From positions 1-7,239 of the forward strand of contig DAOTTL010000440.1 in the NCBI GenBank assembly GCA_034438135.1: a DNA stretch of 7,239 nt. The letters run 5' to 3'. Numbering within the stretch: the stretch's first letter is position 1; each line of letters begins with the position of its first letter. Below the pieces are notes generated by a model. It saw only the letters and a list, made by a program, of their open reading frames with translations. It ran no database searches and was not told the origin of the DNA. Of this stretch, positions 1 through 6,916 are shown piece after piece. This DNA comes from Paraktedonobacter sp034438135 (lineage in GTDB: Bacteria; Chloroflexota; Ktedonobacteria; Ktedonobacterales; Ktedonobacteraceae). The translations under genes and the position numbers were made by a program.

Positions 1-15
1 CAATGCCTCAAAAAA

Positions 16-45
16 GAATGGGGGTGGGGTCATTCGCCCGCGAAT
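16..45. repeat. Small overlapping inverted repeats around a G-rich loop
   Basis: GAATG at 16-20 pairs with CATTC at 31-35 across a ten-base loop made only of G and T. The second arm overlaps another small inverted repeat, ATTCG at 32-36 with CGAAT at 41-45 and a four-base loop. The two structures exclude each other. The stems are short and I see no gene they serve. This looks like debris of an intergenic repeat that began before the window. Confidence 0.3.
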
Positions 46-84
46 CGCCTTCGCCAACAAAGTCTTAGTAAAATGGGGTAGGGT

Positions 85-101
85 AGCCTGCAAAGCAGGC
101 T
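85..101. repeat. Short perfect hairpin, 7-bp stem with AAA loop
   Basis: AGCCTGC at 85-91 is followed by AAA and its exact complement GCAGGCT at 95-101. It lies next to the larger hairpin at 109-169. Neither strand shows a clear T-run directly after it, so a terminator role for this hairpin alone is doubtful. It may be another module of the same repeat cluster. Confidence 0.45.
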
Positions 102-169
102 CAAAACAAAGGAGAGAGGGCTGAGTCTGGAAGCCGCATTGCGGCTTCCAGACTCAGCCCTCTCTCCTT
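101..169 (-). terminator. Possible rho-independent terminator of the HD-GYP gene
   Basis: Positions 109-138 and 140-169 are perfect inverted complements around one central base, giving a GC-rich stem of about 29 bp with a three-base loop. Read on the minus strand, the hairpin is followed at once by TTTGTTTTGA (110 down to 101). It lies about 110 bases beyond the stop codon of the minus-strand HD-GYP gene, so it could end that transcript. The stem is much longer than a normal terminator and the same hairpin recurs at the other end of the window. It is therefore first a repeat element; the terminator role is inferred. Confidence 0.45.
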
Positions 170-200
170 GAAAATCTGGCGGTGCAGCCACCAAAATGAG
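109..200. repeat. Diverged copy of the palindromic repeat also found at 7111-7200
   Basis: This stretch aligns without gaps to 7111-7200, an offset of exactly 7000 bases. It has the same central hairpin core (GGGCTGAGT, TGG, AGC), then the arm ATCTGGCGG, the CC-rich part and ATGAG. Over 155-200 I count about 36 of 46 bases identical to 7155-7200. The outer left arm that completes the right-hand element is missing here: before 109 the sequence is unrelated. Weak similarity may run on to about 213. It is probably a truncated or decayed member of an interspersed, non-coding repeat family. I see no transposase and no target-site duplication. Confidence 0.7.
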
Positions 201-279
201 AGATGACTCAAATGCCTCCTTTTATGAGGTGGATAGAACACCACTGGAGGAAAGCAGACAAAAATGTTTTTGCAAGAAA

Positions 280-1047
280 TCAGCCCAGGCGTTGCTCGGG
301 GTCCATAGATGGACGATAGAGTGCCGAGTTCTGGCGTTCATTATTCTGAGCCAGGGTATCCACATCTACCGAGATAGCGCAGAGGCGTTGTGGGAGAGTG
401 AAATTAGACTGGATATCAAGCAATTGCAGAAAGGCCCGTACGATCTGTGGGTCGAAGCTGGCCATAGAACCCAGGACCATTCTCTCGCGTGCTGCATCCA
501 GTGAAAGTGGTGCTTTATATGGGCGTTGAGACGTTAAAACATCAAAGACATCTGCTACTGTCAATATACGAGCGCTGATAGGGATCTCTTCGCCTTTCAG
601 TCCGGTAGGATAGCCATGGCCATCCCAGGCTTCATGGTGATAGAGAACGGTTTCTACATAAAATGGGTGGACATCGCAGCCGATCAGCATGCGGGCACCG
701 ATCACAGGGTGGCGTTCCATCTTGCGGCGTTCCTCATCGGAGAGAGCAGCCGATTTCAAGAGAATATCATTGGTGATCCAGGTTTTGCCTAGATCGTGGA
801 CCAGAGCTGCCAGAGCCAGATCGCGAGCATCGCGCCGACCCCAGCCCAAATAGCGTGCCAGGCGCTGGGCATAAGTGGCTACGCGCCGTGAATGTTCATA
901 GGTAACAATATCCCTCTCCCGGATGCTTTGTGCAAACGAGAGTAATACCTGGCGAACTTCCCGGTCCTGGTGTAGCTGTGTATGTATCACCTCGGTACTC
1001 CCCTCTCTACGTATCCTTGTGTTTTGGGTTACGTTGTATCTTGTCAT
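280..1047 (-). CDS. HD-GYP domain phosphohydrolase, probable c-di-GMP phosphodiesterase
   Basis: Single-domain HD-GYP protein of 255 residues from the ATG at 1047. The family hydrolyses cyclic di-GMP to pGpG or GMP at a metal centre and acts in the cytoplasm. Visible motifs: YEHS with His52, the HD pair with Lys in VHDLGK (His84, Asp85, Lys88), ERHP with His113, HHEAWDGHGYP (137-147), then GLKGEEIP and the ADVFD segment (165-169). All expected catalytic residues seem present, so it should be active. There is no receiver, GAF, PAS or membrane part, whereas many relatives are fused to one; the last 50 or so residues are unassigned. The start is uncertain. A TTG at 1059 extends the frame, neither it nor the ATG has a good Shine-Dalgarno, and a GTG at 988-990 has GGAG seven bases upstream and would still keep the whole domain. 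It is divergent from the operon at 1624. Family call is firm; the substrate is inferred. Confidence 0.9.
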   Translation of the reverse strand: MTRYNVTQNTRIRREGSTEVIHTQLHQDREVRQVLLSFAQSIRERDIVTYEHSRRVATYAQRLARYLGWGRRDARDLALAALVHDLGKTWITNDILLKSAALSDEERRKMERHPVIGARMLIGCDVHPFYVETVLYHHEAWDGHGYPTGLKGEEIPISARILTVADVFDVLTSQRPYKAPLSLDAARERMVLGSMASFDPQIVRAFLQLLDIQSNFTLPQRLCAISVDVDTLAQNNERQNSALYRPSMDPEQRLG

Positions 1048-1156
1048 ATCTTTCAGCAAAGAGCATCATTGCCAGAGAAATACCTGGTACGAAGCTATCA
1101 TCTACTTGCGAATTGCACGAACATGCCTATTCCTCTTTTTTTGCTGGTGTAATTAC

Positions 1157-1185
1157 AGGATAGCAATATACAGCAGACAGGTCAA
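1157..1185 (-). promoter_or_regulatory. Sigma70-type promoter for the HD-GYP gene
   Basis: On the minus strand TTGACC (1185-1180) is followed by a 17-base spacer and TATCCT (1162-1157), with TGC just before the -10 box forming an extended -10. That is five of six and four of six consensus matches at ideal spacing. Transcription would start near 1150, leaving a leader of about 100 bases before the ATG at 1047. The ten-base palindrome TGTAATTACA (1148-1157) covers the predicted start point and overlaps the last base of the -10 box. It could be an operator, but so short a palindrome may be chance. Confidence 0.6.
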
Positions 1186-1390
1186 AGGTTCTAGGACTTC
1201 CGGTCAGAAAAAGGAACAAACTTGAAACTTCGCTTTTTCATCAGGAGAATATTGTGAAGTCTTGGTGTATATAACAGCGTTCATCAACGAATCATGTCGC
1301 TTTTCTATCGATCAGGTACTTTTGTCGCGAGAAATCTTTATTTGACGATCGTTGTATAAAGCGTATGCCTGGGAGAGGCTTCTTCGGTTG

Positions 1391-1422
1391 TTGGGGGACT
1401 CTGGCATTCCCCAAATAGTCCC
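1391..1422 (+). promoter_or_regulatory. Two mutually exclusive hairpins in the leader of the sbcDC-like operon
   Basis: TTGGGGGA (1391-1398) can pair with TTCCCCAA (1407-1414), one pair being G-U, over an eight-base loop. The overlapping GGGACT (1395-1400) can instead pair with AGTCCC (1417-1422). Competing stems are typical of attenuators, but no clear T-run follows either one, and the transcript start is unknown. The region may not even be transcribed. Weak candidate only. Confidence 0.2.
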
Positions 1423-1609
1423 TCTTTCCATGTAATCAGTGTTTAATTCAGTGGGTTTGTGATAGACTCGTTGGGACAGCATTGCCCTTTGTCGTCAAAT
1501 GAAGGGGCACCTGACGATTACAAGCACCCTACTGACGGCCCCAAAAGTCGTTTCAACAAAAACGCGGCGTGAGTACCCCTGGCTGAGTCCATGGGGAATT
1601 GTCACAGAC

Positions 1610-1614
1610 GGAAG
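1610..1614 (+). promoter_or_regulatory. Ribosome binding site of the SbcD-like gene
   Basis: GGAAG ends nine bases before the ATG at 1624. A TAG in the same frame at 1615-1617 shows that no earlier start is possible, which fixes 1624 as the most upstream start. Confidence 0.6.
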
Positions 1615-1623
1615 TAGTTAGCT

Positions 1624-2958
1624 ATGTCACAAAAGAACGTGGAAGAAGGAAGCATTTCCAGTCCTGCTCCTACCTCCAATGAACAAAGCAACGGTGTCAT
1701 CACAATTGTATTCACTGCTGATAACCACCTGGGTTACGACGCGCCTGGTCAGAGTCCGCGCAAACGCGAGGAGCGCAGGCAACGTTTACGGTACGCGTTT
1801 CAGCAGGCGACCGACTTTGCGGTTGGCCAGGGAGTTGATCTTTTTATTCAGGCTGGGGATCTTTTTGACTCAACCAGTCCAGATGAGCAGGACAGGAGTT
1901 TTGTGGCGGCGCGTCTGGCTCAGTTGCGTCAGAAGGGTATTCGTGCTTTCTCGGTGGGTGGTATACACGATACGCCCTCAGAGAGTGCCGGAGGAACGCC
2001 AGCACCGCAGATCAGTTATGCTCGTCTGGGTGCGCTGCACTATTTTACTCCGCCGTCTACGTCCAGTGAACATGAGCCGGGTTCGCTGGAGCCAGCTATT
2101 GTTGATGTGCGCGGCACGTTAGTAGGAATATGTGGGTTAGGGGTTGTTGCGGGCCAGGAGGGAGATCCACTGTCAAAGGTGCGTGTGGATAGCGAGATTG
2201 AGCGTGCGGCCATCTCATTGCTGCTGCTGCACGCTCCGATTGAGGGTATGGAAGCTGGCGTGACGATGGAGGAGACGCGTGCGATGGTCAGTCGGGCCAG
2301 TATTGAAGAGCAATCATTTTTTCAAGCTATTCTGGCTGGTTATCATCATGCGTATCGGCGTCTTCAGGTTGGTCGCTGTGAGGTAGTTGCTGCGGGTTCG
2401 TCGCAACATGTTGATTTTAATGATCCTATAGATGATCCAGGCTTTGTCTTTTTAGGAATAGCTGCCAATGGGATACGCTGGTGCAGGCATATCGCGGTTG
2501 ATGCGCTGCAACTGAAGCGATTGATTATTCGTGCTGTGGATCTCTGGCCTGAGGGAGAAGATTCGCAGAAATCTACATCTACTGAAACAATCATTGAGCG
2601 TTTGCGCCCGCTGTGTGGCGCTGATACACTGGTGCAGTTACGCTTTGAGGGCGAGTTAACACGGAAGCAATATCACCAGTTGGACCTGAACGCGGTTCGT
2701 CGGTTTGGCGAAGAGAACTGTTTTGGTCTCTCCGTCGATAATAGTGCGCTTTCTTTCTTGTCGGAACAACAAACGGCTTTCACAGAGACGGGAGAGCGTT
2801 TTTCGCCACGCGAGGAGTTGGTACTGCTGGCTGATGAATGGATTGCGAACGCTCAGGATGAGCAAGAGCGCAGGGCCTTGCTTATTACGAAGGAAGAGCT
2901 GTTGGCTGCTCTGGATGGAGTTCGCTACCCTGCGTCCAGAGAAGGGTCTTTGCTATAG
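1624..2958 (+). CDS. Mre11/SbcD-like metallophosphoesterase (DNA repair exonuclease subunit) with altered metal site
   Basis: 444-residue calcineurin-like phosphoesterase of the Mre11/SbcD/YhaO group, the nuclease partner of Rad50/SbcC-type ATPases in processing double-strand DNA ends in the cytoplasm. Motifs in order: TADNHLG (Asp33, His35), QAGDLFD (Asp79), GGIHDTP (112-118, catalytic His115), LLLHAPIEG (His203), and AGYHHAY (238-244, His242), followed by GSS-HVDFND and a C-terminal cap region. Two ligand positions differ from the family. Motif III normally reads GNHD, but residue 114 is Ile instead of the metal-binding Asn. Motif V normally reads GHxH, but residue 240 is Tyr instead of the first His. 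The remaining ligands are kept, so folding is likely but two-metal catalysis may be weak, altered or lost. About 25 polar residues precede the core; SbcD of E. coli is some 400 residues. An in-frame stop just upstream fixes ATG 1624 as the earliest start. The gene ends eight bases before the ATPase gene. I leave the symbol empty because orthology to sbcD is not certain. Confidence 0.85.
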   Translation: MSQKNVEEGSISSPAPTSNEQSNGVITIVFTADNHLGYDAPGQSPRKREERRQRLRYAFQQATDFAVGQGVDLFIQAGDLFDSTSPDEQDRSFVAARLAQLRQKGIRAFSVGGIHDTPSESAGGTPAPQISYARLGALHYFTPPSTSSEHEPGSLEPAIVDVRGTLVGICGLGVVAGQEGDPLSKVRVDSEIERAAISLLLLHAPIEGMEAGVTMEETRAMVSRASIEEQSFFQAILAGYHHAYRRLQVGRCEVVAAGSSQHVDFNDPIDDPGFVFLGIAANGIRWCRHIAVDALQLKRLIIRAVDLWPEGEDSQKSTSTETIIERLRPLCGADTLVQLRFEGELTRKQYHQLDLNAVRRFGEENCFGLSVDNSALSFLSEQQTAFTETGERFSPREELVLLADEWIANAQDEQERRALLITKEELLAALDGVRYPASREGSLL

Positions 2959-2966
2959 GGGGCAGT
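2957..2966 (+). promoter_or_regulatory. Ribosome binding site overlapping the upstream stop codon
   Basis: The purine-rich AGGGGGCAGT starts inside the TAG stop (2956-2958) of the nuclease gene and leads to the ATG at 2967. With only eight bases between stop and start, ribosomes finishing the first gene could begin the second, so translational coupling is likely. This fits two subunits of one complex. Confidence 0.6.
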
Positions 2967-5900
2967 ATGATAATTCTAAAGCATCTAACCGTTGAGCGTT
3001 TTCGGCTTTTGCGACGTATTGATCTGCAATTCCCGTTGCGTGGTAGTATTCTGATTCAGGGGACGAACGAGGCGGGTAAGTCTACACTCTTCGAATGCAT
3101 CTACTTTGCTCTCTATGGTGAGCCGCTTTCTTCCGAGGCTACCAGGCGTGGGGGCGCAAAACTGGATGATTTGATTTCGTATGGTGAGAAATTTGCTCTG
3201 GTGACGTTGACCGTTTCGATTGGCGCTACCGAGTTGTTAATTTCGCGTAGGATTGAGCGTGGCGAGGGCCAGAAGATTTCGTTGACTGTGCGCCGTCTGG
3301 GTTTGCCAGAGGAGCAGCCGATTACGAGTCTCGCACCGGCCAATCAGCGTATTGTACGAGAATTGGGGCATATCGATGGAGAGGCACTGCGCAATTCGAG
3401 TTTAATTGAGCAGAAGGGTCTGGGACGCCTGGAGCGTCTGGATGGTCCTGCCCGTGAGAAGACGTTGAGTAAGCTGATGGGACTGGAGAAGCTTGTGCTT
3501 CTGGCGCAGCAGTTTCAGCTTGCTCCGGGCGATGAGGTTACGTTGCAGGAGAGCATTGAACATCTCAGTCTGGCGGAGTTGCAGGTACGTATCCCTGAGG
3601 TGAGTGCGCGTCTGGGTGAGGTTGAGATGGCGCTGGATGCCGTTTGTGTCTCTACATATCTGGCCGAGATTGATGTGCAGGAGTCAGATATCGGTGAGGG
3701 ACAGCATGCGCTAGATGAGTTGGATGTGCAGCGTAACGCCTTGAAGGGTCGGCAGAGTCGCATTAAGCAGCTCAGGAAGGCAAATGAGACGCTGGGTGAG
3801 ATTATCGCGGCATACGATGCGATGGCGGAGGCTCAGCGAGAGATTCCTGAGTTGGAACGTCAGATTATGGAGCTGGAGCGTCGTGAACGTGAGGAATTGC
3901 CTTCGTTGGAGCAGCGAGTGCGCGAGTTGTCGGAACTTTCCAAGTCCTTTGGAACGCTCGAACGTATGGCGGCTGATCTACTGGTGGCTGTGAATACGAT
4001 TAAGGAGTTGGATCAGGAGGTACGGGAGCACGAGCATATTCAGGAGACCCTGGGCGATCTGGATGGTCAGATAATTCATGTGCAGTTGTTGTTAGATGAG
4101 TCGATTCAGTCCAGACATGAGGTGGAGGAGCAGAATCGTTCTGGTAAGCCGCGCCTGGAGGCGCGTTTGCTCCGTTTGAAGGCCCTGGCTGAGAGATTGC
4201 AGCAGTTGCAGAAGGCTGAAGAGCAGTACGAGCAGACGGTTTCTCAGAACGCGCTGGCGGAGGAGAACGGGATTTCGCTGCGCAAGGTCTGGCGGGAGTT
4301 GCAGGAGAGTGAGCAGGAACTGGAGCTGGTTGAGAAGGATGCGCGTCAGATTCAGCAGCGTGCTGATACTGTCGAGCAGCGCTGGCGCAAGATTAATATT
4401 CGCCGTCAACTGGTTGATTGGCAGCGCTTAAAGGCCCTTTCGCAGGGTCTGGCTGAGGCTGAACATCATCTCCAATCTGCCCACGTCCATCAGGAGAAAT
4501 TAACAACTGCCGAGGAAGAGGCCAGGAATCGGCGCAACCGCTACATGTTTATTCTTATCGCAATTATTATTGCGTTTATCGGTATCTTTATAACAGCGAT
4601 CTTCGGCTTTCTTTCTCAATCTACCCTGCTCGGCGGGGCCTGCATATTGATTTTGCTGGCTCTGGGAGGCATTGGTGCGCTGCGCTCTGTGGAGTGGTAT
4701 AAGTCAAAGCGATCCTATGACGAGGCCTATCAGGCTATGCAGGAGGGCGTGAACACGGTGAGCATGATGGTTGCTGCCCGTCAGGCTGCTGTGCGTATGG
4801 GTGGAAACCATGAGGCTCTGGCCCAGATTGAGCGGGAGATTACCTCGTTAGGTGGCTCTATTCCTCGCTCTACGGAAGAGTCGCAGTATATTCTGCAAAA
4901 GCAACCGGAGATTGAGGAGAGTATAGCTGAGCTGCAACATAGACTGAATCAGAGCCGGGACGAGGCAGCGGCTTCGCGCAATCAGGTCAATGTGACGATG
5001 GAGGCTGTGGCGGCTTTGCGCAAGGAGTATACGCGTTTACAGGATCAGCGCAAGCGGGAGGATTGGGATGTTATTGATGAGAAGTTGCGCTCCATTCAGG
5101 TGAAGATTGATCAGTTTCGTAGTGAAATTGCTTCGTCCGCCGGTCAAGAGGGTCTGCCGATTCCGGTGAGCGATCAGGCCAGGATCAACGGCTCATCGCC
5201 GAATTCGCGGGAGATGGTGAGTGAGGCGGAGTTAGGTACCCATATTGAGAACACTCTCAGGTCAACTGAACGTGAGATTGCCATTTTAGAGGGGAAGATG
5301 GATGTAGTGCCTGGTCTTGAGGCTCAGGTCAAAATTCATCGTGATGCCCTGCAAATCCTTCAGACCCGTCGCAAGAGTCTGGTTGAGCGCGATGAACAGT
5401 TTCAGGCCAGCAATCCGGGTGAGCGCATGGAGCGGGCACGCGATCAGCAGGCGACGTTGCGCGAGGCCCTGCGGGCGTTACAGGATACGTTGCGTCTGCG
5501 CGTGCAGCCTCTAGGGGTGTCGTTCGGTCAGACTTCGATTACGACCGCTGAATCAACCGCTCGCAAGCAGTTGGAGGCGTTGCACATTTCTCTAGGTTCT
5601 AAAGAGGAGATGCAGGGCCGACACGATATGTATGCCGAGCAGTTAAAGCAGCGTCAGGAGTCACTTTCTGAGCACTACCGTCAACTCGCGAAGTTCAGCG
5701 GGTCCCTGGGAAGCTGGATTGTACCGCCAAATCCGTTTGCGGAAGCGCTGGTGGCGCTACGTCTGCGCTGCGAGCGTGAGATGCAGGAGGCCAATGAAGC
5801 TGGCATTCAGGGTGAGTTTGAGCAACTGAAGCTTCAGGAAGGGGCCTCTAAAGCCAGGATTGCGCTCTGTATGCAGGAGATTGAGGATATTCAGCAGAAG

Positions 5901-6890
5901 ATTGCAACTCTCCTGATGCAGCGCAATCGTTCGCTTCCCAAAAGCTATACCAGGATTGGGATTGTAGCTGTCTGGCCGCTGGTAGGCGAACATACGCCAG
6001 AGGATCGCGCTGCTCTGGAAGAACAGCAGGCTGAGATGGAGGCTGATCTGCATCAACTGGAGGAGCAGGAACTGACACTCAGTCAGAAACTCCAGACGGG
6101 TGGCGAGAAGCTTGATCTGACGGAGGCTCGCCGAAATATGGAGCAGCAGGAGCGCAATTATCAGACGAAGAAGCGTGGCAATCTGATGATCCAGGCGGCA
6201 ATTGATCGTCTGATGTGTAAGGTGTTGCCTCGCATTGAGCATACTATGCAGCAGATTCTTCCGGCCCTGACCGTGGGACGCTACCATGATGTGCGTATCA
6301 CTGCTGACTCAGACGAGCGGGCGGCTAGCGGTGGAACGTTGCAGTTGAGCATCTGGGAACCTGCGGCTGCTGAATATATTCCTCAAGCGGCCCTTTCAGG
6401 TGGAACTGCCGATCAGGTTTCGCTGGCTCTGCGCCTGGCTTTCTCGATTGCAGCTCTGCCACGTGAACTGAGTGCAGCACCTGGCTTTCTTCTCCTCGAT
6501 GAGCCATTGAGTTCGTCCAGCCGCGAGCGCATGCAGGCGCTGGTTGACATTGTCACAGGGGATATGTTGGGACAACATTTCGAGCAGATCTTTTTCATTT
6601 CGCATAGCAATGCATTTGATCCGGCGATGTTTACCTATCATCTCTATGTTGACGATGGCATTGTAGCTGAGAGTACGTTGCCTGCGAGCGAGCCTGGCAG
6701 TGCCGGCTCTCCCGCTGCTATGCGGTTGACTGAACCCAGAGCAACGCCTTTGCCTCTATCCGCCAGTGCGAAGTCGCATCTTTTTGATGACGTGGAAGAT
6801 ATAACCGGGGCGGACGATTTTGTGGATGAGGATGATGGTCTGCCCGCTACTACCAAAGTTGGCATAACTTCTCCCCTTATAGCTGATTAA
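2967..6890 (+). CDS. Rad50/SbcC-like (YhaN-type) coiled-coil ATPase with a membrane hairpin instead of a zinc hook
   Basis: 1307-residue SMC/Rad50-type ATPase, the expected partner of the phosphoesterase encoded just upstream. The N-terminal half-head has Walker A GTNEAGKST (32-40) and a Q-loop Gln near 149. The C-terminal half-head has the signature LSGGTADQVS (1143-1152), Walker B FLLLDEP with Asp1178 and Glu1179, and the switch His1213 in FFISHSN. The ATPase should therefore be active. Between them lie long Glu/Gln/Leu-rich coiled coils, about 190-525 and 573-1080. Rad50 and SbcC carry a CxxC zinc hook at the coil apex; the six cysteines here form no such motif. Instead residues 527-549 and 554-572 are two hydrophobic helices joined by a very short loop and flanked by Arg/Lys (RNRRNR before, RSVEWYKSKR after). 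By the positive-inside rule both coils face the cytoplasm. The GT-DQ form of the signature recalls YhaN-type proteins. A loop at about 728-750 breaks the second coil. The last 70 or so residues are a Pro/Ser- and Asp/Glu-rich tail. It is longer than E. coli SbcC (1048). Confidence 0.9.
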   Translation: MIILKHLTVERFRLLRRIDLQFPLRGSILIQGTNEAGKSTLFECIYFALYGEPLSSEATRRGGAKLDDLISYGEKFALVTLTVSIGATELLISRRIERGEGQKISLTVRRLGLPEEQPITSLAPANQRIVRELGHIDGEALRNSSLIEQKGLGRLERLDGPAREKTLSKLMGLEKLVLLAQQFQLAPGDEVTLQESIEHLSLAELQVRIPEVSARLGEVEMALDAVCVSTYLAEIDVQESDIGEGQHALDELDVQRNALKGRQSRIKQLRKANETLGEIIAAYDAMAEAQREIPELERQIMELERREREELPSLEQRVRELSELSKSFGTLERMAADLLVAVNTIKELDQEVREHEHIQETLGDLDGQIIHVQLLLDESIQSRHEVEEQNRSGKPRLEARLLRLKALAERLQQLQKAEEQYEQTVSQNALAEENGISLRKVWRELQESEQELELVEKDARQIQQRADTVEQRWRKINIRRQLVDWQRLKALSQGLAEAEHHLQSAHVHQEKLTTAEEEARNRRNRYMFILIAIIIAFIGIFITAIFGFLSQSTLLGGACILILLALGGIGALRSVEWYKSKRSYDEAYQAMQEGVNTVSMMVAARQAAVRMGGNHEALAQIEREITSLGGSIPRSTEESQYILQKQPEIEESIAELQHRLNQSRDEAAASRNQVNVTMEAVAALRKEYTRLQDQRKREDWDVIDEKLRSIQVKIDQFRSEIASSAGQEGLPIPVSDQARINGSSPNSREMVSEAELGTHIENTLRSTEREIAILEGKMDVVPGLEAQVKIHRDALQILQTRRKSLVERDEQFQASNPGERMERARDQQATLREALRALQDTLRLRVQPLGVSFGQTSITTAESTARKQLEALHISLGSKEEMQGRHDMYAEQLKQRQESLSEHYRQLAKFSGSLGSWIVPPNPFAEALVALRLRCEREMQEANEAGIQGEFEQLKLQEGASKARIALCMQEIEDIQQKIATLLMQRNRSLPKSYTRIGIVAVWPLVGEHTPEDRAALEEQQAEMEADLHQLEEQELTLSQKLQTGGEKLDLTEARRNMEQQERNYQTKKRGNLMIQAAIDRLMCKVLPRIEHTMQQILPALTVGRYHDVRITADSDERAASGGTLQLSIWEPAAAEYIPQAALSGGTADQVSLALRLAFSIAALPRELSAAPGFLLLDEPLSSSSRERMQALVDIVTGDMLGQHFEQIFFISHSNAFDPAMFTYHLYVDDGIVAESTLPASEPGSAGSPAAMRLTEPRATPLPLSASAKSHLFDDVEDITGADDFVDEDDGLPATTKVGITSPLIAD

Positions 6891-6916
6891 GAAGTAGCGC
6901 GACGAGTAGAAACAAG

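Larger units (their letters stand above)
1060..1623. other. Divergent intergenic region, no gene seen
   Basis: About 560 bases separate the two divergent transcription units. Besides the minus-strand promoter (1157-1185) I see no convincing gene or structured RNA family. AT-rich hexamers facing the plus-strand operon exist, such as TATAAC at 1270, TATAAA at 1355 and TAGACT with an upstream TGA at 1460-1468, but none has a good -35 box at 16-18 bases, so the operon promoter is not located. Two competing hairpins lie at 1391-1414 and 1395-1422. The ORFs crossing the left part of this region on the plus strand have no family features. Confidence 0.6.

Noticed and set aside
20..83. G-quadruplex formed by the G-runs near the left edge
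   Set aside because: The G-tracts at 20-29 and 75-83 are more than 40 bases apart, and neither group alone has four tracts.
259..272. CAAAAATGTTTTTG palindrome just past the HD-GYP stop as its terminator
   Set aside because: The stem is purely A-T apart from its end pair and has a two-base loop, too weak for a terminator; the hairpin at 109-169 is a better candidate.
196..504. Plus-strand open frame of 102 codons
   Set aside because: It mostly overlaps the 3' end of the HD-GYP gene in antisense, shows no recognisable domain, and begins at the edge of a repeat.
923..1225. Two overlapping plus-strand open frames of 77 and 100 codons
   Set aside because: They are antisense to the HD-GYP 5' end and its promoter; the composition (many Cys, Ser, Arg) looks non-coding.
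1342..1360. TTGACG and TATAAA as a plus-strand promoter
   Set aside because: The spacer is only seven bases. With TTGACG as -35, the best -10 at normal spacing is TATGCC, a poor match.
1581..1590. GGCTGAGTCC resembling the core of the hairpin family
   Set aside because: Only nine bases match and no pairing arm is present nearby, so chance is likely.
5757..6287. Minus-strand open frame of 176 codons
   Set aside because: It is a shadow of the coiled-coil coding region; its Leu- and Gln-rich translation follows from the complementary Glu/Gln/Leu codons.
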